A stretch of 64,000 nucleotides of DNA from Acetobacter syzygii (lineage in GTDB: Bacteria > Pseudomonadota > Alphaproteobacteria > Acetobacterales > Acetobacteraceae), in contig NZ_BAMZ01000005.1 in NCBI RefSeq assembly GCF_000964225.1, positions 124,001 through 188,000 of the forward strand. The letters run 5' to 3'. Shown piece after piece: positions 36,419 to 45,600 of the stretch. Under the pieces are notes generated by a model. That model was not told the origin of the DNA, did not search any database, and saw only the letters and a program-made list of their open reading frames with translations. The position numbers and the translations under genes are program-made. Every line of letters starts with the position of its first letter. Position 1 is the first letter of the stretch.

Positions 36419-37615
36419 TCAGGCCCTGCGTACAATGTAGGATAACCCCAGCGCTTTGGTAATCAGTGCGGCATGTTCAGGGTCACGCGCCTCAATCATT
36501 ACTTCAAGCTGGGCGGCCTGTACGGAGGGGGCCGCAAACAGCCGCTGGTGCGAAACTTCTATAATATTGCCGCCTGCTTCCCCAATGGTTTTGGAAATAT
36601 CGGCCAGAACACCCGGCCGATCAGGAATTTCCATGACCAGCCGCAGAATGCGTCCGTCCCGCAGCATGGCCCGCAAAAGGGTATTGGCCAGAATGCGGCT
36701 GTCGATATTGCCACCGGAAATGGGTAATGCCACCTTTTTACCACGGAACAGATCCGGGTAGGTCAGCACGGCAGCAAGCGCTGTGGCACCAGCCCCTTCA
36801 CTAACCTGCTTGGCCCCCTCGGCCAGCAGGGTAATGGCATTTTCAATCGCACATTCGGAGACAACCAGAACCTTGTCCACCAGTTTGCGAATGACCTCGT
36901 CCGTCTGCTTGCCAATCTGGAGTACGGCAATGCCTTCGGCAATGGTGGAGCCGCCATTGGGGTGCGTTGCAGGGCCGGGAAAAGCCGCAAGAGAATCGTA
37001 GGATTCGACCTGTACGCCAATCAGCTCCATGTTCGGGCGCATGGCCCGGGCCGCCACGGAGCAGCCAGCCAGCAGGCCACCACCACCAATGGGGGCGACC
37101 AGCATGTTCAGGTCCCCTGCATCTTCGAGCAGTTCCAGTGCGCAGGTTCCCTGACCGGCCATAACCGCCGCATCATCATACGGGTGCACAAAGGTCCGTC
37201 CCTCACGCGCCTGCAGGTCTTGGGCGAACATCAGGGCTTCTGCAAAGCTCTCGCCTTCCAGCACCACGCGCGCACCCCAGTTGCGGGTCCGTACCACTTT
37301 GCCAGCAGGCGTGAACTTGGGCATGACAATAACGGCATCAATACCCAGCAGGCTGGCATGGCGGGCAACACCCTGTGCATGGTTGCCAGCAGAGACGGCA
37401 ATCACACCGCGTGCGCGTTCCTCCGGGGTCAGCAGGGCCAGCTTGTTGGCCGCCCCGCGTTCCTTGAAGGAGCCGACAGCCTGCAGATTTTCCAGCTTGA
37501 GCGTAATTTCTGCCCCCGTTGCGCGGGAGAGAGCGTGGGAGGGCAGTGTGGGTGTGCGGATTACCTTGCCACGAATACGCTCGGCTGCGGCGGTCACATC
37601 TTCGAACGAGATCAT
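36419..37615 (-). CDS. ilvA: Threonine ammonia-lyase with C-terminal ACT domain
   Basis: A 398-residue PLP enzyme that deaminates threonine to 2-oxobutanoate, the first step toward isoleucine. Lys51 in GSFKERGAANKL binds PLP, and GGGGLLAGC (about residues 173-181) binds its phosphate. Residues about 320-398 form one ACT domain (LVMEIPDRPGVLADISK, EAGGNIIEVSHQRL). The size and single ACT domain match the shorter catabolic-type/TIGR01127 form rather than the 500-residue biosynthetic enzyme with two regulatory domains. Still, no other threonine deaminase is in view, so it could serve biosynthesis. ATG 37615 lies one base after the greA stop. Confidence 0.92.
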   Translation of the reverse strand: MISFEDVTAAAERIRGKVIRTPTLPSHALSRATGAEITLKLENLQAVGSFKERGAANKLALLTPEERARGVIAVSAGNHAQGVARHASLLGIDAVIVMPKFTPAGKVVRTRNWGARVVLEGESFAEALMFAQDLQAREGRTFVHPYDDAAVMAGQGTCALELLEDAGDLNMLVAPIGGGGLLAGCSVAARAMRPNMELIGVQVESYDSLAAFPGPATHPNGGSTIAEGIAVLQIGKQTDEVIRKLVDKVLVVSECAIENAITLLAEGAKQVSEGAGATALAAVLTYPDLFRGKKVALPISGGNIDSRILANTLLRAMLRDGRILRLVMEIPDRPGVLADISKTIGEAGGNIIEVSHQRLFAAPSVQAAQLEVMIEARDPEHAALITKALGLSYIVRRA

Positions 37616-37616
37616 G

Positions 37617-38090
37617 TCAGATGAATTTGACGGACAGGATTTCGTAAGTTCTGTCTCCACCTGGGGCGGGAACAGACACGGTGTCACCTTCCTGCTTGCC
37701 AATAAGGGCTTTGGCGAGCGGGGAGGAAATGGAAATTTTGCTCTGTTTGATGTCTGCTTCGTGCAGGCCAACAATCTGGTAGGTAATTTCCTTGTCCGTA
37801 TCCTCGTCCACAAGGCATACGGTTGCGCCAAATTTGACATGGCTGCCAGACAGGGAGGAAGGCTCGATGACTTCCGCTGTGGAGATCAGCTCTTCCAGTT
37901 CCTGAATGCGCCCTTCAATAAAGGACTGACGTTCACGCGCTGCATGGTATTCAGCATTTTCCGAAAGGTCGCCGTGGCTGCGGGCTTCCGCAATGGCGCG
38001 GATAACAGCCGGACGTTCTTCAGACCTGAGCTTGCGCAGTTCATCTTCAAGCTGCTGTAGGCCCTTGCCCGTCATTGGAGTTTTCTGCAA
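37617..38090 (-). CDS. greA: Transcription elongation factor GreA
   Basis: A 157-residue factor that rescues backtracked RNA polymerase by stimulating transcript cleavage. The N-terminal coiled coil contains [20 protein letters not shown] and then [15 protein letters not shown], where the acidic tip residues (D, E) reach the active site; the C-terminal FKBP-like domain ends [11 protein letters not shown] 38090 is selected because GGGGA is eight bases upstream and it gives [20 protein letters not shown], the canonical GreA N-terminus and length. An ATG at 38171 would add 27 residues with no family similarity. It is immediately upstream of ilvA and probably co-transcribed. Confidence 0.94.
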   Translation of the reverse strand: MQKTPMTGKGLQQLEDELRKLRSEERPAVIRAIAEARSHGDLSENAEYHAARERQSFIEGRIQELEELISTAEVIEPSSLSGSHVKFGATVCLVDEDTDKEITYQIVGLHEADIKQSKISISSPLAKALIGKQEGDTVSVPAPGGDRTYEILSVKFI

Positions 38091-38103
38091 GACGTGTCCC
38101 CAG

Positions 38104-38133
38104 AATAAAAGCTGCCGGACCTGTAGGCCCGGC
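38104..38133 (-). terminator. Possible terminator after carB
   Basis: On the minus strand GCCGG and CCGGC pair, with an inner CCT/AGG pairing across one mismatch, followed by AGCTTTTATT. It lies between carB and the TTG of greA, so it may end the carAB transcript, or act as an attenuator if greA is read through. Confidence 0.4.
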
Positions 38134-38236
38134 GCAGTAGTTACATCAAAAGTCGCGTCGGGTGACGCCACACATATGTGGGGTTTGGCCCGGCATGGAA
38201 CGCATGGGGGCAGCCGGTCAGGCTCCCCCCGTACGC

Positions 38237-41200
38237 TTAGAACGAACCACTAAAGTATGACTGAAGTGGCGCAACATCAAGCGGTCCTTCACGCATTGCC
38301 GCAATAGCGTGGATTGCAGCGCGCGCACCCGCCATTGTGGTGTAGTGGGGAACACCCAGCACAAGGGCGGAACGGCGGATGTCAAAACTGTCCGCCACGG
38401 ACTGTGCACCCTGTGCCGTGTTAATGACCATCTGCACCTCGCCGGAGCGAATGGCATCCACACAGTGCGGGCGACCTTCGAGCACCTTGTTGACTACGCT
38501 GACCTCAATCCCGGAGTCACGCAGCTTGCGGGCCGTGCCGCGGGTTGCCACAATTTTAAAGCCCATGGATGCCAGCAGGCGACCCAGAGGGGGCAGTTGC
38601 GGCTTGTCGCTCTCACGCACGGACAGGAACACGGTCCCTCTCATGGGTAGGCGTACACCAGCCCCAAGCTGGGATTTGGCAAAAGCCCGCTCAAAGGATG
38701 TATCCAGCCCCATGACCTCACCCGTGGAGCGCATTTCCGGCCCCAGAATGGTATCGACTTCCGCAAAGCGGTTGAAGGGGAACACGGCTTCCTTAACCGC
38801 AACGTGCGGTACTACGGCCCGGTCGTCCAGATTAAAGCCGCTCAGCTTGCTGCCCGCCATAACCCGCGCACCAATTTTGGCTACCGGCACGCCTGTGGCC
38901 TTGGCCACAAACGGCACGGTGCGCGAGGCGCGAGGATTAACTTCCAGCACAAAGATCTCCTGATCCTTAATGGCGTACTGGACGTTCATCAGCCCCACAA
39001 TGCCCAACTCGCGCGCCATGGCTTCGGTCTGGGCCTTGAGTTCGGTCACAATGGCGGGGGACAGGGTATAGGGCGGCAGGGCGCAGGCGCTATCGCCCGA
39101 GTGAATACCCGCTTCTTCAATGTGCTCCATGACGCCAGCCACATAGACGTCCGTGCCGTCAGCAATGCAGTCCACGTCTGCTTCAATCGCTTCGTTCAGG
39201 TAGCGGTCAAGCAGAATTGGACCGGAGGAAATTTCATGCCCGGCTACCCGCAGCACGTCACGCATGTAACGCTGGAGGGAGGCGCGGTCGTACACGATTT
39301 CCATTGCCCGGCCACCCAACACGTAGGACGGGCGCACAACCACAGGATAGCCGACACGTTCGGCCACGGCTTCGGCCTCTTCCGGGCTGCGGGCAATGCC
39401 ATTTTCAGGCTGGCGGAGGCCCAGCTTGTGCAGCATAGCCTGGAAGCGCTCACGGTCTTCCGCCCGGTCAATGGCATCTGCCGGAGTGCCCAGCAGGGGA
39501 ATGCCCGCTGCCTCAAGCGCGCGGGAGAGCTTGAGAGGTGTTTGCCCACCATACTGCACAATGCAGCCCTTGACCGTGCCTTTGCGCTGCTCGCAACGGA
39601 TGAGGGCAATAACATCCTCTGCCGTTAGCGGCTCAAAGTACAGACGGTCGGATGTGTCGTAGTCGGTCGAAACGGTCTCGGGGTTGCAGTTGACCATAAT
39701 GGTCTCATAGCCAGCCTCACGCAGGGCGTAGGCAGCATGGACGCAGCAATAGTCAAATTCAATGCCCTGACCAATACGGTTGGGGCCACCCCCGAGGATA
39801 ACAATTTTTTCGCGGTCGGTTGGGTCGGATTCACACTGCGGTGGGGCAAAATGCCCTTCGTAGCTGGAATACATATAGGGGGTGGCGGACGCAAATTCGC
39901 CAGCGCATGTGTCAATCCGGCGGTAAACCGGGGTCACGCCTGCTTCTGCACGGAGCAGGGCTACTTCTTCCGGCTGTGTGCCGGAAAGGCGAGAGAGCTG
40001 CACATCCGAAAAACCAAGGGCTTTAAGGCGGCGCAGGCTCTGCGCATCTTTGGGCAGGCCGTTGTGTTCCACGTCCCGTTCGGCACGGATGATTTTTTCC
40101 ATCTCGCGCAGGAACCACGGTTCAAACTTGCAGGCTTCGTGAATATCCTCGACCGACAGGCCGCAGCGCAGAGCCTGAGCCGCCATGAGAATACGCTCTG
40201 GCCGGGGCTGGGAGAGTGCCGCGCGGAACGCATCTTCTCCCCCATCTCCGGGCACTTCCACCGGGTCCAGCCCGTGCAGGCCCGTTTCCATCGAGCGCAG
40301 CCCCTTCTGGAGCGCCTCAGGGAAGGAGCGGCCAATAGCCATGGCTTCGCCAACCGACTTCATGGAGGTGGAAAGCAGAGCAGGCGCGCCGGGGAATTTT
40401 TCAAACGTAAAGCGTGGAATTTTGACCACAACGTAGTCAATGGTCGGCTCAAAGGAGGCAGGCGTTGTACGCGTAATATCGTTTTTCAGCTCATCAAGCG
40501 TGTAACCGACAGCCAGCTTGGCTGCGACCTTGGCAATGGGGAAGCCCGTAGCCTTGGATGCCAGCGCGGAAGAGCGGGAAACGCGGGGGTTCATCTCAAT
40601 GACCACCATGCGTCCATCAACCGGGTTGATGCCGAACTGCACGTTGGAGCCACCGGTTTCCACCCCAATGGCCCGCAGGCAGGCCAAAGAGGCATCGCGC
40701 ATACGCTGGTATTCCTTGTCGGTCAGCGTAAGGGCGGGGGCCACGGTAATGGAGTCACCCGTGTGGATGCCCATAGGGTCGATGTTTTCGATCGAGCAGA
40801 TGATAATGCAGTTGTCCGCCGTGTCGCGCACAACTTCCATTTCATATTCTTTCCAGCCCAGCACCGATTCCTCAACCAGCACTTCCGTGGTGGGGGAGGC
40901 ATCCAGACCAGAGAGTACGATCCGTTCGAACTCTTCACGGTTGTAAGCAATACCACCGCCAGAACCACCCATGGTAAAGGAGGGGCGGATAATGGTGGGG
41001 AAGCCAATCTGTTTGAGCGCTTCGTGGGCTTCGGCCAGTGTGTGGGCAATAAAGCTGCGCGGGCTTTCAATGCCAATGGCGTCCATGGCTTCGCGGAATT
41101 TCTGGCGGTCTTCCGCGCGGTCGATCACGTCGGCCTTGGCGCCGATCAGCTCAACATTATGCTTTTCCAAAAAGCCGGAGGCATGGAGCGCCATGGCCGT

Positions 41201-41491
41201 GTTGAGGGCCGTCTGCCCCCCCATGGTTGGCAGAACCGCGTCGGGCTTTTCCTTGAGGATAATGCGTTCCACGACTTCTGGCGTAATGGGTTCCACATAG
41301 GTGGCGTCCGCAAGGCCGGGGTCGGTCATGATTGTTGCCGGGTTGGAGTTGACCAGAATGACCCGGTAGCCTTCCTCGCGCAGCGCCTTACAGGCCTGTG
41401 CGCCGGAATAGTCGAACTCACACGCCTGACCGATAACAATAGGACCGGCGCCGATGATGAGGATGGAGCGGATGTCTGTCCGTTTGGGCAT
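38237..41491 (-). CDS. carB: Carbamoyl-phosphate synthase large subunit
   Basis: A 1084-residue enzyme making carbamoyl phosphate from bicarbonate, ammonia and two ATP, for arginine and pyrimidine synthesis. It has the standard order: carboxyphosphate ATP-grasp half (about 1-400, starting [20 protein letters not shown]), oligomerisation region, carbamoyl-phosphate ATP-grasp half (from about 556, [20 protein letters not shown]) and a C-terminal MGS-like allosteric domain from about 936 ([13 protein letters not shown]). Both ATP-grasp halves carry the NPR metal-binding sequences ([14 protein letters not shown] and [14 protein letters not shown]). The length is the family norm. It follows carA by 16 bp on the same strand, so the two form one operon. 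Confidence 0.97.
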   Translation of the reverse strand: MPKRTDIRSILIIGAGPIVIGQACEFDYSGAQACKALREEGYRVILVNSNPATIMTDPGLADATYVEPITPEVVERIILKEKPDAVLPTMGGQTALNTAMALHASGFLEKHNVELIGAKADVIDRAEDRQKFREAMDAIGIESPRSFIAHTLAEAHEALKQIGFPTIIRPSFTMGGSGGGIAYNREEFERIVLSGLDASPTTEVLVEESVLGWKEYEMEVVRDTADNCIIICSIENIDPMGIHTGDSITVAPALTLTDKEYQRMRDASLACLRAIGVETGGSNVQFGINPVDGRMVVIEMNPRVSRSSALASKATGFPIAKVAAKLAVGYTLDELKNDITRTTPASFEPTIDYVVVKIPRFTFEKFPGAPALLSTSMKSVGEAMAIGRSFPEALQKGLRSMETGLHGLDPVEVPGDGGEDAFRAALSQPRPERILMAAQALRCGLSVEDIHEACKFEPWFLREMEKIIRAERDVEHNGLPKDAQSLRRLKALGFSDVQLSRLSGTQPEEVALLRAEAGVTPVYRRIDTCAGEFASATPYMYSSYEGHFAPPQCESDPTDREKIVILGGGPNRIGQGIEFDYCCVHAAYALREAGYETIMVNCNPETVSTDYDTSDRLYFEPLTAEDVIALIRCEQRKGTVKGCIVQYGGQTPLKLSRALEAAGIPLLGTPADAIDRAEDRERFQAMLHKLGLRQPENGIARSPEEAEAVAERVGYPVVVRPSYVLGGRAMEIVYDRASLQRYMRDVLRVAGHEISSGPILLDRYLNEAIEADVDCIADGTDVYVAGVMEHIEEAGIHSGDSACALPPYTLSPAIVTELKAQTEAMARELGIVGLMNVQYAIKDQEIFVLEVNPRASRTVPFVAKATGVPVAKIGARVMAGSKLSGFNLDDRAVVPHVAVKEAVFPFNRFAEVDTILGPEMRSTGEVMGLDTSFERAFAKSQLGAGVRLPMRGTVFLSVRESDKPQLPPLGRLLASMGFKIVATRGTARKLRDSGIEVSVVNKVLEGRPHCVDAIRSGEVQMVINTAQGAQSVADSFDIRRSALVLGVPHYTTMAGARAAIHAIAAMREGPLDVAPLQSYFSGSF

Positions 41492-41507
41492 GGTACGTTC
41501 GGTCCTG

Positions 41508-42920
41508 TTAGTGCTTGACGCCGTTGGTGTCGATCAGGGTGACAAACCGTTCAAACAGATAAAAGCTGTCAGACGGGCCGGGGCTTGCCTCGGGGTGGTA
41601 CTGTACGGAAAAGGCCGCGTATTTGTCGGATGCCAGCCCTTCGTTCGAGCCGTCAAACAGGCTTACGTGGGTTACGTGGGCATCGTCAGGCAGGGTTTTT
41701 GCATCTACGGCAAAGCCGTGGTTCTGGCTGGTAATTTCCACTTTGCCGGTTGCAAGGTCCTGCACGGGCTGGTTGGCACCCCGGTGGCCGCGCTCCATTT
41801 TGTAGGTTTTTGCACCAAGGGCCTGTGCCAGCAACTGGTGCCCAAGGCAGATGCCAAACAGGGGAATGCCAGCTTCTAGCACAGTGCGGATGGCGGGTAC
41901 GGCGTAGGTCGCGGTCGCGGCCGGGTCACCCGGCCCGTTGGAGAGAAAAACGCCTTCGGGCTTAAGGGCCAGAATTTGCTCGCCCGTGGTTGTGGCGGGC
42001 ACAACGGTCACATCACACCCAGCACTGACAAGGCAGCGCAGAATGTTGCGTTTTGCACCGTAATCGACGGCAACAACCTTGCGGCGTCTGCCCGTTGGGG
42101 CTGCATTTCTGTCGGGCCACGACCAGACCCCTTCCGACCAGTCATACGGGGCTGCACAGGTGACTTCTTTTGCCAGATCCATGCCTTCCAGTCCCGGCCA
42201 TGCGGTTACCTCTGCGGCAATGGCGTCCAGATCGAACCTGCCATCGGCGGGGAACACAAGGGCTGCGGTCTGTGCACCACCATCGCGGATTTTCAGGGTC
42301 AGGCTGCGGGTGTCCACACCGGCAATGCCGGGCATGTTGTGCTGTTTAAGCCATGCGTCCAGGCTGCTGGTTGCGCGCCAGTTGGCCTGCTCTGTGGGGT
42401 CTTCCTTGACGACCAGACCAAGAGCTGCAGGGCGTGCGGCTTCATCATCCGCGGCATTGGTGCCAACATTACCAACATGCGGGAAGGTAAAGGTAATGAT
42501 CTGCCCGGCAAAGGATGGGTCGGTCAGGGTTTCCTGATACCCGGTCATGCCGGTGGAAAAGCAGATTTCCCCAATGGCAGGTTTGGGTGTGAAGGCGCCA
42601 AAGCCTTTCCCCCACAAAACGCTGCCATCTGCGAGAACAAGAGCGGCGGTCGCGCCATCCGGGCGGGCTTGAGGCATGGATGATCCTGTCTGGCTGCCTC
42701 CCGCTGTGGGGGAGGGTCTGTCTGTAACTGCGGGTGTGGGCTGAAGGTCCTGAAGGGAAAGCCCCGTGGCCTGAGCAATGGCAGGCCAGTGGCGGGAGGG
42801 AATGGCCTGAGCCTGCCGCCATTTGCGAATGGCCTCGGTGCCAACGCCGGTCAGTTGCGCTGTGGCATCCGGCCCGCCAATGCGGGCTATAATGGAGTCG
42901 ATTGACATGGGCATGTGCAA
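41508..42920 (-). CDS. carA: Carbamoyl-phosphate synthase small subunit with an N-terminal HTH-like extension
   Basis: A 470-residue glutamine amidotransferase subunit that supplies ammonia to CarB. The CarA part starts at about residue 90 ([17 protein letters not shown]). The triad Cys lies in [15 protein letters not shown] (about 357) and His/Glu in [10 protein letters not shown] (about 441-443). Residues about 6-58 ([36 protein letters not shown]) have the look of a small Cro/YdaS-type helix-turn-helix domain, joined by a Pro/Ser/Gly linker; typical CarA proteins are about 380-400 residues and lack this. The TTG at 42920 is preceded by GGAGG at seven bases. Two inverted repeats lie upstream. 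DNA binding by the extension is inferred. Confidence 0.93.
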   Translation of the reverse strand: MHMPMSIDSIIARIGGPDATAQLTGVGTEAIRKWRQAQAIPSRHWPAIAQATGLSLQDLQPTPAVTDRPSPTAGGSQTGSSMPQARPDGATAALVLADGSVLWGKGFGAFTPKPAIGEICFSTGMTGYQETLTDPSFAGQIITFTFPHVGNVGTNAADDEAARPAALGLVVKEDPTEQANWRATSSLDAWLKQHNMPGIAGVDTRSLTLKIRDGGAQTAALVFPADGRFDLDAIAAEVTAWPGLEGMDLAKEVTCAAPYDWSEGVWSWPDRNAAPTGRRRKVVAVDYGAKRNILRCLVSAGCDVTVVPATTTGEQILALKPEGVFLSNGPGDPAATATYAVPAIRTVLEAGIPLFGICLGHQLLAQALGAKTYKMERGHRGANQPVQDLATGKVEITSQNHGFAVDAKTLPDDAHVTHVSLFDGSNEGLASDKYAAFSVQYHPEASPGPSDSFYLFERFVTLIDTNGVKH

Positions 42921-42964
42921 AATGGTTCCTCCCCACGTATTCTTTTAGCAGCATGTTGCAGGGG

Positions 42965-42981
42965 TGGGAAGAAATTTCCCA
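42965..42981. promoter_or_regulatory. Operator-like inverted repeat, carA-proximal copy
   Basis: TGGGAA-GAAAT-TTCCCA, a perfect 6-bp inverted repeat with a 5-bp spacer, ending about 45 bp upstream of the carA start. It sits in the shared control region between carAB and yqeY-dnaG-rpoD and has a near-identical partner 44 bp away. Confidence 0.6.
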
Positions 42982-43008
42982 TCACGCGATGGGGCGATGC
43001 GTGCGGGG

Positions 43009-43025
43009 TGGGAAGTTTTTTCCCA
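43009..43025. promoter_or_regulatory. Operator-like inverted repeat, distal copy
   Basis: TGGGAA-GTTTT-TTCCCA. Left flank and arm (GGGGTGGGAAG) and the right arm with its neighbours (TTTCCCAT) are the same as in the copy at 42965-42981. Centre-to-centre distance is 44 bp, close to four helical turns, as expected for two dimers binding cooperatively. Confidence 0.6.
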
Positions 43026-43140
43026 TAGTGGGGATTTATCACCACACAGGCAGCTCCTGTTTTTGCCGTGGCGCTTTTTGCCTTGGTGGATGATATGATG
43101 CTGACCGACAAAAATAGCAGATGTGGAGCATAGGATAATT

Positions 43141-43596
43141 ATGACCCTTCGTGAAAGCCTGATGGCAGACCTGAAAACCGCAATGAAGGCAGGCGAGAGC
43201 GCGCGCGTTGCCACCATTCGCATGGTCACGGCCAAGCTCAAGGACGTGGAAATTGCCGGTCGTGCGAAGGGGAATGAAGGGTTGAGCGAGGAGGAAGGTA
43301 TTTCCGCTCTGCGTGGGATGATCAAATCCCGCACGGAATCCGCGACCTTGTACCGCGATGCCGGACGCCCGGAACTGGCAGACAAGGAAGAGGCTGAAAT
43401 TGCTGTTATCCGTGGCTACCTGCCACCGGAACTGGATGAGGCAACCCTGAAGGGGGCAGTGGAAGAAGCCATTGCATCCACTGGCGCTGCCTCCATGAAG
43501 GATATGGGCAAGGTCATGGGTGTGCTCAAAGCCAGGTTTGGTGCGGCGCTGGATATGGGGCGCGCCAGTGCCGCCGTAAAGGCGCTGCTGGGTTAA
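43141..43596 (+). CDS. yqeY: GatB/YqeY domain protein
   Basis: A 151-residue protein that consists of a YqeY domain, the helical tRNA-binding tail domain also found in GatB. Conserved parts are LRESLMADLKTAMKAGE, TIRMVTAKLKDVEIA and the C-terminal GKVMGVLKARFGAALDMGRA. It starts at ATG 43141, with AGGA six bases upstream; an in-frame GTG at 43123 lacks a site. YqeY proteins probably bind tRNA, but their cellular role is unproven. The gene precedes dnaG by 24 bp and so is probably the first gene of the dnaG-rpoD operon, where E. coli has rpsU. Confidence 0.93.
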   Translation: MTLRESLMADLKTAMKAGESARVATIRMVTAKLKDVEIAGRAKGNEGLSEEEGISALRGMIKSRTESATLYRDAGRPELADKEEAEIAVIRGYLPPELDEATLKGAVEEAIASTGAASMKDMGKVMGVLKARFGAALDMGRASAAVKALLG

Positions 43597-43620
43597 GGTT
43601 CAGGGCGGTATTGGCGCTAC

Positions 43621-45447
43621 ATGGCCATTGATTCCAATTTTCTGGATGAGCTGAGGGCGCGTACGCCCATAACGTCTGTGATCGGGCGGAGGGTCAAGCT
43701 CGCCCGATCTGGCCGGAACTGGAAGGGGTGCTGCCCCTTCCACGGCGAAAAAACCCCTTCGTTCTATGTGTACGACGACCACTTTCATTGTTTTGGCTGC
43801 GGTGTGCATGGGGATGTTATTTCCTTTGTCATGCAGATGGAGGGCAAGAACTTCCCCGAGGCGGTAGAGGAACTCTCGTCCGCGGCAGGTATGGAGGTGC
43901 CCCGAGATACCCGCGTAACGCAGGAGGAGGTGGCGCATGTCCGCTCGTTGGGGGATGTGCTGGAGGCCGCTCAGGCCGTATGGTCCGCCGCGCTTTACAG
44001 GCCGGAAGGGCGTGCAGGGCTGGAGTATCTGCTCGGCCGGGGTTTAAGCCGGGAGACTATTGCAGCGTTCGGGTTGGGTTGGGCCAGTGCCGGACGCGGT
44101 CATCTGGTGGAAGCACTGGCACCACTTGGTATTACCCCTGAGCAGATGGCACAGGCAGGTCTGATGCGGGTGGACGAGGACGGTCGGCCCAAAGGTGAGT
44201 TGTTCTGGGGTCGTGTGACTTTTCCAATCCGTGACCGCAAGGGGCGGCTTGTTTCATTCGGTGGGCGTATTCTGGGGGATGGTCAGCCCAAATACCTCAA
44301 TGGCCCGGAGACAGCTCTTTTTTCCAAGCGCAGGCTGCTGTTTGGTCTGGACCGCGCCCGTGCTGCCGTGCGGGCGCCAAGGCCAAAGGGAGTGGCAGCC
44401 CCGGATTTGGTTGTGGTTGAAGGGTATATGGATGTCATAGCTCTGCATCAGGCGGGATTTACCGGGGCTGTAGCCCCTTTGGGTACGGCGTTGACCCCGG
44501 AGCAGCTGGATGTGCTCTGGCAGGTCGATCGGGCTCCTATTCTGTGTTTCGATGGTGATGGTGCGGGCAGGCGTGCCGCAGTCAAGGCGGCGGAGACCGG
44601 TCTGCCCCTGCTGGCGCCCGATCACACATTGCGCATATGCCTCCTGCCTGATGGTGAGGACCCGGACAGTCTGGTGCGCCAGCGTGGTGCGCAGTTTGTT
44701 GCGGAGTTTTTTGCTGCGGCTTCTCCGCTGTCCAGCGTTCTGTTCGACCTGCTGGTGGGTGGGGTTGCAAATCCGGGGCCGGAGGAACGGGCTGCTCTGC
44801 GGCGCCGGTTGACCGAGGTTGCAGCCCTTATTCCGGACAAGACCCTTGCCTCGGAATACCGTGCGACACTGCTGGATCGTTTTTTTGCAACATTTCGTCC
44901 ACAGGGGCGGGGGCGTGCCAAGGGAAGCCCCGCCGGTTTTGCCGCAGGTGCCGTGCGGGACACGCATACCGTAGAGCTGGATAACGCGCGTGAATTGCAG
45001 CGGCTTATGCTGCTGCTGCTCATAGATCACCCAAAACTGGTTGCGGAGATGGAAGAAGCCCTGTGCCGCCTTGACTTGCCAGTGGATTTTGCGCCATTGC
45101 GGGGTGTGCTGCTGGATTTGTCGGCCGAGGGTCGGTTGCCCCAGACGGGGGATGACCTGCGTGCATGGCTGAGTGAGCACGGGCAGGAAGCAACTCTGGC
45201 GCCGCTCATGCGTGTTGAAGGTACGGGCCTGAGCCACGGAGACGTGGAAACTGTTGCCGCCAGAACACGATGGTGGCATTTTTATGGCTTATTGTACCGT
45301 GACCAGTTTGTGCGTGAGGTTACGGATGATGTGGCCCGTTTTTTTTCGGAAAAAACGGGAGATATCGGCCAGTGGCAGAGATTACAGGCGCGGCTGGAGG
45401 CCATGGAGCGCCTGCGCCGTGGCGGTCTGGATGATGCGGATATCTGA
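43621..45447 (+). CDS. dnaG: DNA primase
   Basis: A 608-residue enzyme that makes RNA primers for replication. The N-terminal zinc-binding domain is at about residues 37-65 (CCPFHGEKTPSFYVYDD, then HCFGCGVHGD; Cys, His, Cys, Cys ligands). The RNA polymerase core is followed by the TOPRIM domain with VVVEGYMDVIALHQAGF (about residues 262-278) and LCFDGDGAGRRAA, which carries the metal-binding acidic residues. The C-terminal ~140 residues are a DnaB helicase-binding domain, low in conservation. Start ATG 43621 matches the family N-terminus. It is followed by rpoD after 150 bp, the classical macromolecular synthesis arrangement. Confidence 0.96.
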   Translation: MAIDSNFLDELRARTPITSVIGRRVKLARSGRNWKGCCPFHGEKTPSFYVYDDHFHCFGCGVHGDVISFVMQMEGKNFPEAVEELSSAAGMEVPRDTRVTQEEVAHVRSLGDVLEAAQAVWSAALYRPEGRAGLEYLLGRGLSRETIAAFGLGWASAGRGHLVEALAPLGITPEQMAQAGLMRVDEDGRPKGELFWGRVTFPIRDRKGRLVSFGGRILGDGQPKYLNGPETALFSKRRLLFGLDRARAAVRAPRPKGVAAPDLVVVEGYMDVIALHQAGFTGAVAPLGTALTPEQLDVLWQVDRAPILCFDGDGAGRRAAVKAAETGLPLLAPDHTLRICLLPDGEDPDSLVRQRGAQFVAEFFAAASPLSSVLFDLLVGGVANPGPEERAALRRRLTEVAALIPDKTLASEYRATLLDRFFATFRPQGRGRAKGSPAGFAAGAVRDTHTVELDNARELQRLMLLLLIDHPKLVAEMEEALCRLDLPVDFAPLRGVLLDLSAEGRLPQTGDDLRAWLSEHGQEATLAPLMRVEGTGLSHGDVETVAARTRWWHFYGLLYRDQFVREVTDDVARFFSEKTGDIGQWQRLQARLEAMERLRRGGLDDADI

Positions 45448-45600
45448 GTGGTGGCTGAATGTTCCTGAGGGTGTTCCTCTTGACTTCCGGCTCAGTATAT
45501 CCCACGTCCTGCCCGCCCCGAATAACGTGAACAGTGTAGTGTGGTAACTGGTCGTTCTGTATCCCGTCAGGATACAGATGGGGGGAGGAGCAGGTCTGGC

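Noticed and set aside
38091-38171. GreA start at the ATG at 38171
   Set aside because: It adds 27 residues not found in the family and spans the terminator-like stem; the TTG at 38090 gives the canonical length.
38194-38203. Palindrome CACATATGTG region before greA
   Set aside because: Ten bases is too short to separate from chance in a window of this size; no second copy.
39737-41518. Open frame of 593 codons opposite carB
   Set aside because: Antisense shadow of carB, His/Gly-rich, no motif.
45479-45507. Possible heat-shock (RpoH) promoter before rpoD: CTTGACTT and CCCACG
   Set aside because: The spacing and the -10-like part only partly fit sigma-32 and alphaproteobacterial RpoH consensus sequences; the apparent TATATC is ten bases from TTGACT, too close for sigma-70. 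Not strong enough to list.
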